Positions 39,413 through 49,366 of a stretch of 64,000 nucleotides of DNA are shown here, in pieces. The notes under the pieces are model-generated. The model was not told where the DNA came from. It worked only from the letters and a program-made list of their open reading frames with translations, and searched no databases. Position 1 is the first letter of the stretch, and each line of letters opens with the position of its first letter. A program made the position numbers and the translations under genes. The stretch is from contig CAMQGK010000332.1 of NCBI GenBank assembly GCA_947000775.1, positions 482,501 through 546,500 of the forward strand. The letters run 5' to 3'. Source of the DNA: Pterois miles (taxonomy: Eukaryota > Chordata > Actinopteri > Perciformes > Scorpaenidae).

Positions 39413-39848
39413 TGTAGGAGCCATCCATGTAAGTTTGTAATTAATATGCATTTTGCTTGGCTCTAGTGTTTGTTTGCTATTGGTACTTGGTGGAAGGGGT
39501 GTCACTATGGGTGTGTACTCCACAGTTACCAAATAGAGGCACTCACCTGCACTCACAGGATCACTTTCTATCATGGGGTAGGGTGAGCGCTGGGGTGAAA
39601 TTTTCTGTTGACCGCACCTTTAGATCGCACCTTTAGACTGAGTTAGGAGAATGTTTAGAACGCGCATTTAGTGAGCGCATTTGTGATTATTTGGAGCATG
39701 AGTGTCGATTGTTTGAGCAGCGTCGTACTCTAATAAAGGAGAAGAATCAGAGCTGAAGTGGAGTCTATCTGTGTGCGCGTCACCAATTTATCCCCCGTGT
39801 TTAGCCGACCGCGGCTGTTTCTTTGTGGAGCCACATTCAGCCGCAATA
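39413..39848 (+). repeat. 5' LTR of the BEL/Pao element (436 bp)
   Basis: It starts TGTAGGAGCC and ends AGCCGCAATA. It matches the 3' LTR throughout with only about half a dozen substitutions, but contains just two of the 13-bp CGCACCTTTAG-type units (near 39613-39640) against about 28 in the 3' LTR. AATAAA at about 39732 is a possible LTR polyadenylation signal. Confidence 0.92.
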
Positions 39849-40485
39849 ATTAGTCAACAGAAAATTTTGAAATGTTGATTCAGGGAACGTTTCGTTGATG
39901 ATCCTGTGGTCATTTAACAACGCTTCAAACGCGGAAACGGAGCACGCGGATGACACTATCGGAGCTCATTAGTTGCTAGTTTACTACGTTCATTCAGCCT
40001 GCGAACAGGTTCATTGATAAAAGTCGCTGGATGAGAGGTAAGGCAACACACGCACACACAAACAACAGGTAATTCTTTAAAGATAAACTATTCCCCAGTC
40101 AGGCTTTAGCGATGCAACCATACAAGGTGGTTGTGTTGATTTGTTGTTTTGAGCCGTTTGTTATTTTCGTGTCATCAAGCGGGTAGAGCCATCGGCTCGG
40201 GAGTACCGCCGTGGTGTTGTTTTAAGACAGCCTGTCTGATTCAATACTGGCGGTATATAGGTACATAAATACCCCTCGCTAGTATGCACAGAAGACTAGG
40301 GTGAAGTTAGTTTAGTTTTCTGTGAGGCAGTTTAGGGGGAATCTGATTTACCTGTCTGCCTGTTGGTTGGTCATTTTCTGAAACTTAAATCAGGTGTGTG
40401 CCATATTTTCCTCATCAAACGACTAGTTAAGGAACTGTGTAAAATATAGGATTTTTAATTATTCAGAAATGAGAAATGGAGTCAA
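39849..40485 (+). other. Leader between 5' LTR and gag
   Basis: Noncoding internal sequence of the retrotransposon. No gene is seen. Confidence 0.6.
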
Positions 40486-42557
40486 ATGAAACACTCTTGT
40501 CCTGATGTCAGTGTTAAAGAGAAAAGAGATAGGAAAGCCACTGCCAAAGCCATGGCAAATAAGATTGAAAAGCTTCAGACAGAACGTCAAGCTAAAGTTC
40601 ACAAAATAAAAGGTGTTGTAAAAGTCATTAAAGGGCTTATGCAAACAGAAGATAATGCACCAATTATCCAGTCTCATCTTGAAACTGTATCTGTGTTGCA
40701 TGAGGATGCAAATCAGCTTCATGAAGCAGTGATTCAGCTGCTTCCTCAGGAAGAACAAGACAGACAAAATGCTTGGTTTCTCAGTATATGTGAACATAAT
40801 GCTGGGTTTATCAAAGATGTAAAGAAATGGCTTTCCGATACTCATGGGTAACCAAGTAACCAAGGTGCAGTTGGGACAAGCGCAGAAGGTCTTGTCATCG
40901 TACTTCAGTCACATTTACCTTGTGCTGAGCTGCTGGATGTACAAAACAATGAAAATGATTCCTGTGCATCTGAATGTGATGAAAATGGTGCTGGAAATTC
41001 TGCTACAGCAGATGATGTTGGGCCTAGTGACAGCATCTCTAATGTGGCAAGCAGAACATCAAGGAAAAGGAGCTCAGTTGGAAATAAGTCCATTTTGTCA
41101 TCTACTTCATCAGCACGCATTAAAGCTGAAGCAGATATGGCTGCGCTCCTCCCTCGTCAAAGGTTGTTGAAGGAGAAACACGCTCTGGATGAACAAGAGG
41201 AGAAGCTCCGGAGAAAGAAAGAGCAGCTCAACTTGGAGATGGAGATAGCTGCATCAGTAGCAAAAGTAAATGTGTTAAGAGCTTCTGGCTCTCGGTTGTC
41301 TAGTGCTGTACCTGATGGATCAGATGGAATGAATTCATATTTTGATAGAGAACAAAACAGAGTTCAAACATTGAATGCTGATGCTAAAACATTTGTGCCG
41401 GTGGTTGTTGGTCAGTCATCTCAGCACGTTTCTGTAGGTGAACAGCTATATCTGCATATGCAGGATGTAAAACCTAAGGTAAGGAATGTGGATTTAAAGC
41501 CGAGAACCACATTTCCAAATCAGTTGGAGCCGATGACAGAGCAAGGTGGCATACGGAGTGCTCAAGCACATCCTCTGCTCCAGTCGCAACCTGATTACAA
41601 CCTGAACATTTCTGATCAGCGACACCTAGTATCTGTTATGGAAAAACAAAATGAAATTACATTCTTGCTTGTTGAGCAACAGTCTCTTTTCTTTCTGCCA
41701 AGACGAGATCTTCAGATTTTCGATGGAGATCCTTTACAGCACCAAAGCTTCATGAGGGCCTTTGAGCATATTATTGAGGAAAGGACTCACAGCTCTAAAG
41801 ACTGTTTATATTTTCTGGAGCAGTACACCAGAGGGCAGCCTAGGGAACTTGTTAGAAGCTGTCAGCATATGCCTCATGAATCTGGCTATACTAAGGACAA
41901 GTCTTTGCTTGAAGAACATTTTGGCAATTCACTGAAAATTGCTTCTGCCTATCTGGAGAAAGTTTTCACATGGCCCGTAATAAAATCTGAAGATGTCAAA
42001 GCACTACAGGCATATAGCTTCCTGTTGCAGGGATGTTGCAATGCTATTAATTCCAGTCAGGAGTTGGACGTCCCCGGTAATATGCAGACGGTGATTAAAA
42101 AACTGCCTTATAAGCTCAGGGATAAGTGGAGAGATGTTGCCTGTGATTTACAGGACAGGTTTCAACGCAGAGTCTCTTTTCATGATATTGTTGAGTTTAT
42201 TGAAAGGCAGGTGAAAATTGCAAGCGATCCACTGTTTGGGGATCTGCAGGAGCTACCAGCAGTTTTAAGAAGGGATGTGAGATGCTCTAAACCTCAGCGT
42301 TTCTCTAAGTCAAAAGGAAGTAGCTTTGCCACCACCGTTGCTACAGTGGACAACAGGAGTGGATCTAGAGCCACTAGAGAAAAGGGCTCTCCTGTTAAAG
42401 TTTGCATGTTTTGTGGAGCTGGACATACTTTGGATCTGTGTCTCCTATTGGAAAAGAAGACACATGGTGAAAAGATGTCTTTTTTGAAAGAGCATGGTGT
42501 GTGTTTTGGCTGCCTGTGCAGTGGGCACAGGAGCAAAGATAGCCGAAAACGTCTTGC
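40486..42557 (+). pseudogene. BEL/Pao gag-like frame with one internal stop
   Basis: A lysine- and glutamate-rich first part (40486-40848) is closed by a single TAA at 40849-40851; the same frame is open again from 40852 to the hAT insertion. The second part has a long coiled-coil-like basic segment (QRLLKEKHALDEQEEKLRRK), a central capsid-like region containing FDGDPLQHQSFMRAFEHII, and a cysteine-rich end starting CMFCGAGH and VCFGCLCSGH (zinc-knuckle type). This order is typical of BEL/Pao gag. The reading frame is cut at 42558-42565 by the hAT insertion. It is nonfunctional as it stands because of the stop and the insertion. Confidence 0.85.
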
Positions 42558-42565
42558 ATGTAAGG

Positions 42566-43572
42566 CAGGCATGTCCAAAGTCTGGCCCGCGGGCCAATTG
42601 CGGCCCGTGTTCAAATTTCCACCAGCCCGCAGCCTTTGTCATAAATTCAACAATATGCGGCCCGCCACAATATCGGTGCGAAATTGAGGAGGTATGCAGC
42701 AGACACCTCATCTCTGGCTGAGGAGTTTTAACGTCGCTTTCGGGATTTTGCAGCTGTTGAAAAGGAGATCAGGCTGTTTAACTCTCCTTTCTCCGATGAC
42801 GCTCCAGACCTCCTCCAGCTGGACCTCATTGAGCTGCAGTGGGATGCGGAGTGTCGCGGTCGGCACCAACAGCTCCCTTTGTCAACTTTTACCGTCAGCT
42901 GGATGAAGGCAGGTTCCCAGAGATTCAAACAGTTGCTAAGAAAATGCTGAGCTCGTTTAGCTCGACATACATGCGAGAAGACGTCCAAGAACCGCCTGAG
43001 GACCAGATTAAGAGACTCTCACCTGCGTGACGTCTGCGCATCAGAACCACTGCTTTAGAGCCAGACCTGGTCTACTGACTGTAGTCCAGATCTCAGAGCC
43101 ACCCTTCACATTAGTGCAGACAAGTTATATGTTTAGTCTTCTGAGGTGAATCACTTCTATTATTTTCTTTTTTAATGAATATGCTCTGAGTCTTTTCAAT
43201 CCATGGATCATTTGTTCTTGTTTTTCAATTGACAATCAAACTGTCTCTTGTATAACAAACTAAACTGTCTTCATATTTATTGATAACAAACATTAGGGTC
43301 TTAAGAAACAAATATACAAATACTCAACATTAAATATTGAAATCTAATTTGGTCCAGCACTCATTTTTCCATTTCATATTTTTGTTTTTTTGATTTTTGA
43401 TGTTCAGCTGAAATGAAAGAAGGGCTGATACACAGGTTGATATGGCCTCCAATAAGATACCTGTTATTCTGTTATGTTAATGGTTCAAAGAGTGTCAGGC
43501 TGAATGGTCGGCCCCCACACATTTTAACCTCACCAAATATGGCCCTCTTTGCCAAAAGTTTGGACACCCCTG
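42566..43572 (+). mobile_element. hAT-superfamily DNA transposon (1007 bp) nested in the BEL element
   Basis: The ends are related inverted repeats: left CAGGCATGTCCAAAG, right (complement) CAGGGGTGTCCAAA. The element is flanked by an exact 8-bp target duplication ATGTAAGG (42558-42565 and 43573-43580), diagnostic of hAT insertion. Removing it restores the retrotransposon frame register. The interior keeps a decayed carboxy-terminal transposase fragment, and a CTGGCCCGCGGGCCAATTGC stretch follows the left end. Confidence 0.9.
42700..43030 (+). pseudogene. hAT transposase carboxy-terminal remnant
   Basis: In shifting frames the region reads FRDFAAVEKEIRLFNSPFS, then APDLLQLDLIELQWDAEC, then FVNFYRQLDEGRFPEIQ and MLSSFSSTY, then RLRDSHLRD. 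This series is known from the carboxy end of hAT transposases, including the domesticated domain of GTF2IRD2, and corresponds to the dimerisation region. At least two frameshifts and internal loss (the segment between STY and the RLR motif is shortened) show that it is dead. Confidence 0.75.
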
Positions 43573-45231
43573 ATGTAAGGTATGCAATCTGAAGCATCCC
43601 ACCATGTTGCATGTCCACTCCAGAGAAAAGGAAATTGGTTCAGTGCAAGCTAAAATAGATGCAGAGGGAGCAACTGGAAGTGCTTTAATCTCTGTACAAT
43701 CCAGTGGTGTTACTGGGGCCGGTGAGCAATACTGTACACTCTCTATATTACCAGTTCGAGTGAAGTCTAAGAAGAGTCATAAGACGTTGGTCACTTATGC
43801 CTTTTTGGATCCTGGGAGCTCGGCATCATTTTTGTACCAAGGGACTCATGAACAGGCTTAATCTCACTGGGAACAGACATTCTTCTTCGAACAATGCGTC
43901 AGGAGAAGGTGGTTGATAGTTACATTGTGGGAGACTTGGAGGTAGCTGGTTTGGACACAGACTGTTTCTGTGAGCTACCTGATGTCTTTGCGCAGACATC
44001 CATGCCTATCCAACAAGGCAATATTCCTAGACAGGAAGATATTCAAAGATGGCCACACCTTAATGGTGTAAAGCTATCGGATATTGACTCTGGGGTGGAC
44101 CTATTGATTGGTACCAATGTTCCCAAAGCCCTAGAGCCATGGGAAGTCATTCGAAGTTTGGATGGCGGTCCTTATGCCGTAAAAACTATCTTGGGTTGGA
44201 CTGTGAATGGTCCTCTTAAAGGAGACTGCAGTGGTCATTCTGCTTTTGTAAAGAGAGATGTCACTGTCAACAGGATTTCAGTTGCAAGGCTCGATGAACT
44301 GTGGAAACAACAAACCAAAGCAGATTTACCTGAATGCATTCAGGATGAGCAGCTTGGTTTGTCAAGAGAGGATCAGCAGTTCATGGAGTCAGTCACTACG
44401 TCAGCAAAACTGATTGATGGTCATTATAGCATTGGTTTGCCATTGAGGCAAAATGATGTCACAATGCCTAACAACAAGAAGGTTTCAGAGCAGCGAGCCC
44501 TAAATCTTAAAAGGAGGTTTATCAGGGACAAGTCGCTTCACGCTGACTATTCTAACGTCACGAATGATGTCATCTCCAAGGGCTATGCCGAGAGAGTGCC
44601 AACTGAAGGTCTGGGTCGCTGTGATGGTAGGGTGTGGTATATACCACACCATGGTGTGTATCACCCACAGAAGAGAAAAATTAGGGTGGTTTTCGACTGT
44701 GGGGCTACATTTCAAGGAACATCTCTGAATGCAGAGCTTTTACAGGGTCCAGATCTCACTAGCTCACTAGTCGGAGTCATTTCCAGATTCCGAAAGGAAT
44801 CTATGGTACTTATGGCTGACGTTGAGTCTATGTTCCACCAGGTCAGAGTACCAAGTCTGGACTCAGACCTGTTAAGGTTTCTTTGGTGGCCAAATGGAGA
44901 TCACGGCCAGGACCTGGTGGAGCATAGGATAGTTGCACATCTTTTTGGAGCCACATCTTCTCCAAGCTGTTGGAGTTTTGCCCTGAGAAAATGTGCACAA
45001 GATAATAAGGAGCGGCAGAAGTGGCAGAGCACCAGACGAAACTTTGTTCCTGGGGATGTTGTCATCGTAGATGATTCTGCGCCACGCAACTCATGGCTCA
45101 CTGGAAGGATTGTGGAGGCTATCGCAGATAAAGGAGGACTTGTGCGGCGCATTCGCATCAAGACAAGAACTGGTTATCTGGAGCGGCCCATCACCAAGGT
45201 GTGCCTTCTTCAAGAAGCGGAGGAGCTGTGA
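43573..45231 (+). pseudogene. BEL/Pao protease and truncated pol with in-frame internal deletion
   Basis: The first frame (to 43861) carries the retropepsin-like motif AFLDPGSSASFLY after SILPVRVKSKKSHKT. A frameshift around 43835-43893 follows, then a frame from 43894 to the stop at 45231. That frame reads VDLLIGTNVPKALEPWEV and LGWTVNGPL, then the start of the BEL reverse transcriptase (VWYIPHHGVYHP, IRVVFDCGATF, LMADVESMFHQVRVP, HLFGATSSPSCWSFALRK). Directly after AQDN the text jumps to NFVPGDVVIVDDSAPR and LERPITKVCLL, the carboxy end of BEL integrase. The YVDD-containing part, RNase H and the integrase catalytic core are therefore deleted, and the frame was kept. Confidence 0.88.
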
Positions 45232-45460
45232 AGATCTGCATTGACTTTGTTAACATTCGCAGATGTGGATACTTATGTATATAAAGGACTTGTGCTAATG
45301 TATTTTCCACATGTGACTGACCAATAGGACTAGACGTTAACACTTGGGTTAGAGGTACAGGACGTGTGAATAGACATTTCTCTGTTGCTAACGTTTCATG
45401 TTTGTCTCCTGCATGTTATTGGATGTATAATTATTGCTTAGGCATAATTAGGGGCCGGAA
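45232..45460 (+). other. Retrotransposon 3' internal noncoding region
   Basis: Between the pol stop and the 3' LTR. No gene is seen; it ends in the purine-rich AGGGGCCGGAA. Confidence 0.6.
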
Positions 45461-46240
45461 CGTAGGAGCCATCCATGTAAGTTTGTAATTAATATGCATT
45501 TTGCTTGGCTCTAGTGTTTGTTTGCTATTGGTACTTGGTGGAAGGGGTGTCACTATGGGTGTGTACTCCACAGTTACCAAATAGAGGCACTCACCTGCAC
45601 TCACAGGATCACTTTCTATCATGGGGTAGGGTGAGCGCTGGGGTGAAATTTTCTGTAGACCGCACCTTTAGACCGCACCTTTAGATCGCACCTTTAGATC
45701 GCACCTTTAGACCGCACCTTTAGACCGCACCTTTAGATCGCACCTTTAGACCGCACCTTTAGATCGCACCTTTAGACCGCACCTTTAGATCGCACCTTTA
45801 GACCGCACCTTTAGACCGCACCTTTAGACCGCACCTTTAGATCGCACCTTTAGATCGCACCTTTAGACCGCACCTTTAGACCGCACCTTTAGATCGCACC
45901 TTTAGACCGCACCTTTAGATCGCACCTTTAGACCGCACCTTTAGATCGCACCTTTAGACCGCACCTTTAGACCGCACCTTTAGACCGCACCTTTAGATCG
46001 CACCTTTAGATCGCACCTTTAGACTGAGTTAGGAGAATGTTTAGAACGCGCATTTAGAGAGCGCATTTGTGATTATTTGGAGCATGAGTGTCGATTGTTT
46101 GAGCAGCGTCGTACTCTAATAAAGGAGAAGAATCAGAGCTGAAGGTGAAGTGGAGTCTATCTGTGTGTGCGTCACCATTTTATCCCCCGTGTTTAGCCGA
46201 CAGCGGCTGTTTCTTTGTGGAGCCACATTCAGCCGCAATA
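45461..46240 (+). repeat. 3' LTR of the BEL/Pao element (780 bp, expanded)
   Basis: It starts CGTAGGAGCC (first base changed relative to the 5' LTR) and ends AGCCGCAATA before the CACAT duplication. The extra 344 bp over the 5' LTR equal 26 additional 13-bp units plus a 6-bp insertion near 46145. Otherwise the two LTRs are nearly identical. Confidence 0.92.
45659..46023 (+). repeat. 13-bp minisatellite inside the 3' LTR (about 28 copies)
   Basis: Alternating ACCGCACCTTTAG and ATCGCACCTTTAG units in irregular order. The 5' LTR has one of each, so this expansion arose in, or was restricted to, the 3' copy. Confidence 0.95.
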
Positions 46241-46245
46241 CACAT

Positions 46246-46603
46246 ACTTTACATTAAAACAGAATCCTGCTTTTGATATTTAAACTAGGACTGTCAAATC
46301 AACGTGACAAAGCATTAACAGCTCTAATTTTTTTAACACAACTTGCGATTTTTAGTACATTTGGTTCTGGTATTAAACAGGACACATATCATATAAACTC
46401 TTCTGATATTAAACTGATATTTGACTCTATTAAATAGATTTTAATAATCTGTGTGTAACCTGTAGCTGAGAGAAGGTTTCCTCTCAGCTGGTGTCTCTGT
46501 TTTGTTCTAACCAGATCTCAGTCAACTGGTCTGGGATCAGGTGAAGTCTGGTTGTGATGCTGTTGGTGTCCAGCAGGTGTCACTGTCTCTCTGTGTTGCT
46601 CAC
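46246..46603 (-). other. chst8 last intron, part outside the retrotransposon
   Basis: About 360 bp of AT-rich unique sequence between the BEL element and the small chst8 exon. It is intronic on the minus strand, with no other feature seen. Confidence 0.65.
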
Positions 46604-46644
46604 CTTCTCCACAGGCCACCTGGGAGACTCCGGCATGTTCACAC
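46604..46644 (-). CDS. Probable penultimate chst8 exon (41 bp)
   Basis: On the minus strand a good acceptor TTGTCTGCAG is followed by 41 bp and a strong donor GAAG|GTGAGC. After two bases of a split codon the exon reads VNMPESPRWPVEK and ends in phase 0. This fits the phase-0 start (DDVVTGQ) of the large catalytic exon, which would continue the stem region of the sulfotransferase. It lies 7.2 kb upstream of that exon in gene orientation, with the BEL element between. The stem is poorly conserved in this family, so the assignment rests on splice sites, phase and position rather than on similarity. It could also hold an alternative start (ATG inside). Confidence 0.6.
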
Positions 46645-46939
46645 CTGCAGACAACAGAGGATTATTATGGTCTGGAGAAAAACTGTGAATAAGAGGTCGC
46701 TGGTATTTCTGGGACATGAATGATCACACAGTAACATTCTAATTAATAGTTAACAATTGATTCCATCAAAAACTTATCAAGAACTCAAAGACAGAGTACT
46801 TTAATTCTTGTTATCAGGTTGTGATCTGATTCATTTTCAGTTAATCCAGATAATCCAGATCAGTGGGTTCGTCTGTAATAATGTCCCAAGTGACGTGGAC
46901 TTCAGAGTCTGAGTGTTTAAAGATGCAGCAACCCTGTTA
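46645..46939 (-). other. chst8 intron, unique part
   Basis: AT-rich unique sequence upstream of the small exon. No further exon is recognised from here to 64000. Confidence 0.5.
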
Positions 46940-46959
46940 ACATACAGGACTATGCTGAG

Positions 46960-48206
46960 TATGTGACGGGGTACATCAGCACATCCTGCCTACCATACAA
47001 GTCAGAAAGATCCTGAACCAGAAGCCCTGGATAAACAGTCCGGTACACCACACGCTGCATGCCCGCTGTCTTGTATTCAGATCAGGCAACGAGGAGGAGT
47101 ACAACGAGGCGAAGTACAACGAGGCGGAGTACAACGAGGCGGAGTACAACGAGGCGGAGTACAAGGAGGCGGAGTACAAGGAGGCGGAGTACAACGCTGC
47201 AAAGTACCAACTGAGGAAAGCCATCACAGCAGTTAAGAGGCAGTACAGAGAGAAGCCGGAAGGCTTCTGTTCTACTGCTGACTCCGTCTGCAGCACATCA
47301 CGGACTACAGGACCAGCACCAGCACCAGCACCAGCACCAGCACCATCAGCTCCACAGACAGCCCACTGGACTACCTCAACAGCTTCTACACTTTGAGACC
47401 CCCCACCAACTACATCATCAGGTCAGGTACACAAAGTCCTGAGGAAGATCAACCCTCGCCAAGCAGCTGGACCAGACAACATCCCTGGGCGAACCCTCAG
47501 AGCATGTACCAATAAGCTGGTGGATGTTCTCACCTCCATCCTCAACATTTCCCTCAGACAGACCATTGTTCCTCTCTGCCTCAAGACCACAACCATCGTC
47601 CCTCTTCCCAGGAAAAGCCCACCCACCTGCATGAATGACTCCAGGCCTGCTGCACTCACTCCGATCATTGTGAAGTGTTTTGAGAGAGTGGTGCTGACCC
47701 ACATTCAGAGCAGCATACCGGACCCCCTGGACCCCCTACAGTATGCCTACCGGCCTCACAGGTCCACCTCAAAGCCATCACTGCTGCCCTCCATTATTCC
47801 CTCCTCCACCTGGAAAATAAAGACATCAGGACACTCTTTATCGACTACAGCTCCGTTTTTAACACAGTCATCCCCACAAACTGTCCACACTTGGTCTGCA
47901 CCCACCCTCTCTGATTGGCTCCTGGACTTTCTGACTGGCCAGCCCCAGTCTGCCAGGATTGGAAACAGGACTTCAGCCAGCATCATCAGGGATATTGGCA
48001 TCCCACAGGGATGCGTCCTCAGCCCCGTCCTCTACACCCTGTTCACCCACGACTGTCATCTCCCACAAGGACAACACCATCCTGGAGTTCGTGATGACAC
48101 CGCAGCGATAGGACATCACTGGCGGGAGGAGGCGGCCTACAGGAGGGAGGTGGCCAGTCTGGTGTCATGGAGCGAGGACAACAACCTCACCCTCGACACA
48201 GACTAG
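46960..48206 (+). pseudogene. LINE A reverse transcriptase remnant
   Basis: Recognisable blocks include KPWINSPVHHTLHARC, RKAITAVKRQYREK, VLRKINPRQAAGPDNIPGR, MNDSRPAALTPIIVKCFERV, DPLQYAYRPHRST, SDWLLDFLTGQPQSARIGN and GIPQGCVLSPVLYTLFTHDC. The motif-A region (IDYSSVFNT-like) is in another frame around 47820-47870, and the catalytic DD region is damaged (GVRDDTAAI). A stop follows NLTLDTD. Several frameshifts make it inactive. Confidence 0.82.
47091..47195 (+). repeat. Seven 15-bp in-frame units inside LINE A coding sequence
   Basis: GAGGCGGAGTACAAC-type units encoding EEYNE/AEYNE/AEYKE. Related LINEs have one EEY motif here, so this is a local in-frame expansion of a coding segment. Confidence 0.9.
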
Positions 48207-48484
48207 ACGAAGGAGATGATAGTGGTGAGGACTGCTGAGAAGACCACCAGGACAGTTCCGCTTCCGGTGGCGCTGCTCTGTAGCGACCCGGGCCTGTGCT
48301 ACTGTTGCTTCTGTTTGTTTTTAAAGTAGTATATGTAGGTGTTGTGTGTTATGCCCGTAGCAAAGTGTTTTGAAAGTGCTTGAGACTGTGACTGAGTTGT
48401 CTGTTGACAGCAGGCAAGCGTGATCACGCCATGAACTTACATGTTTGACAGCTGACAGAAGCTGGCAGTCGGTAGCCTGGAACA

Positions 48485-49366
48485 ATGGCGTCTAGTCTAC
48501 ACTTTTTTCTGCTGGCACTGATAACCAGTGAACTTTTCGTCTCCAGTCCCTGTCAGACAACTTCGCAGTGGGAATACGGACTACGACGGGTGTACTCCAG
48601 AGATGCATTACTCTCCCTCCGATCACGGCAGTTTACACCACCGGATCATTTACCAGCTGTGATCCAAGCGACACACACCAGTGCACGGCCGCCGCGGAAG
48701 AGAGGGAGGCGGGGAGGCGTCCGGCAACGTCTTCGCCGGAGAGCCAGCAAACCACCGCTGCCAACGATCATCCTGAGTAACGCTCGGTCACTGACTCCTA
48801 AGATGGACGAGCTCCGTGTGAACCAAAACAACTGTTTTGAATACCGGGAAGCTAACCTGATGGTATTCACCGAAACATGGTGCCACCCAGGAGTCCCAGA
48901 CGCTCTGCTGGACCTGGAGGGTTTTTCGCTGGTGCGCAGTGACCGCTCCGACGCGTCTGGCAAGAGGAACGGAGGAGGCGTGTGCATTTATGTGAGTGAC
49001 AAATGGTGCAAACAATATACAGTTAAAGACACAATATGCACCCCAGACATAGAACTACTGTGCATATCAATGAGACCCCATTACCTGCCAAGGGAGTTTG
49101 GGAACATCATTATAGGCGCTGTTTATATACCCCCCAGCGGCAACGCAGGCAAAGCAGCTGCGCGCGTAGCAGAGTGCGCGCATGAACAGCTACGGCGCAC
49201 ACCGGGAGCACCTATCTTCTTCCTAGGCGATTTCAATCACTGTAAGCCAGAGACTGCCTTATCAGGCTTTGAACAATATGTGAACTGCCACACCAGACAC
49301 AGTAGGATATTGGACAAATGCTACGGCAACATCAAGGGTGCATATTCTGCAAAGCCAAAGCCCCCC
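48485..49366 (+). pseudogene. LINE B endonuclease part of the ORF
   Basis: The reading frame starts with a hydrophobic stretch, then PTIILSNARSLTPKMDEL, VFTETWCHPGVPDALL, GGGVCIYVSDKW, PREFGNIIIGAVYIPPSG and FFLGDFNHC. These are the N, E and DFN motifs of an APE-type endonuclease. The natural continuation (SDHNTIHL, with the catalytic DH) is in the next frame, so a one-base indel lies close to 49361-49366, a run of six C. Otherwise the domain appears complete. Confidence 0.85.

Larger units (their letters stand above)
39413..46240 (+). mobile_element. BEL/Pao-type LTR retrotransposon, internally deleted
   Basis: Two related terminal repeats (39413-39848 and 45461-46240) flank gag- and pol-like frames on the plus strand. 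The insertion is bordered by the duplication CACAT (39408-39412 and 46241-46245; 6 bp if the preceding A is counted), the size expected for this superfamily. The gag, the protease and the first part of the reverse transcriptase are recognisable as BEL/Pao. The rest of the reverse transcriptase, the RNase H and the integrase core are missing. A purine-rich stretch AGGGGCCGGAA precedes the 3' LTR. I see no clear primer-binding site after the 5' LTR. It sits antisense in the last chst8 intron. Confidence 0.92.

Noticed and set aside
38206..39417. Frames on the plus strand and in other minus frames across the chst8 exon
   Set aside because: Shadows of the sulfotransferase frame, which alone has the conserved PAPS-binding motifs.
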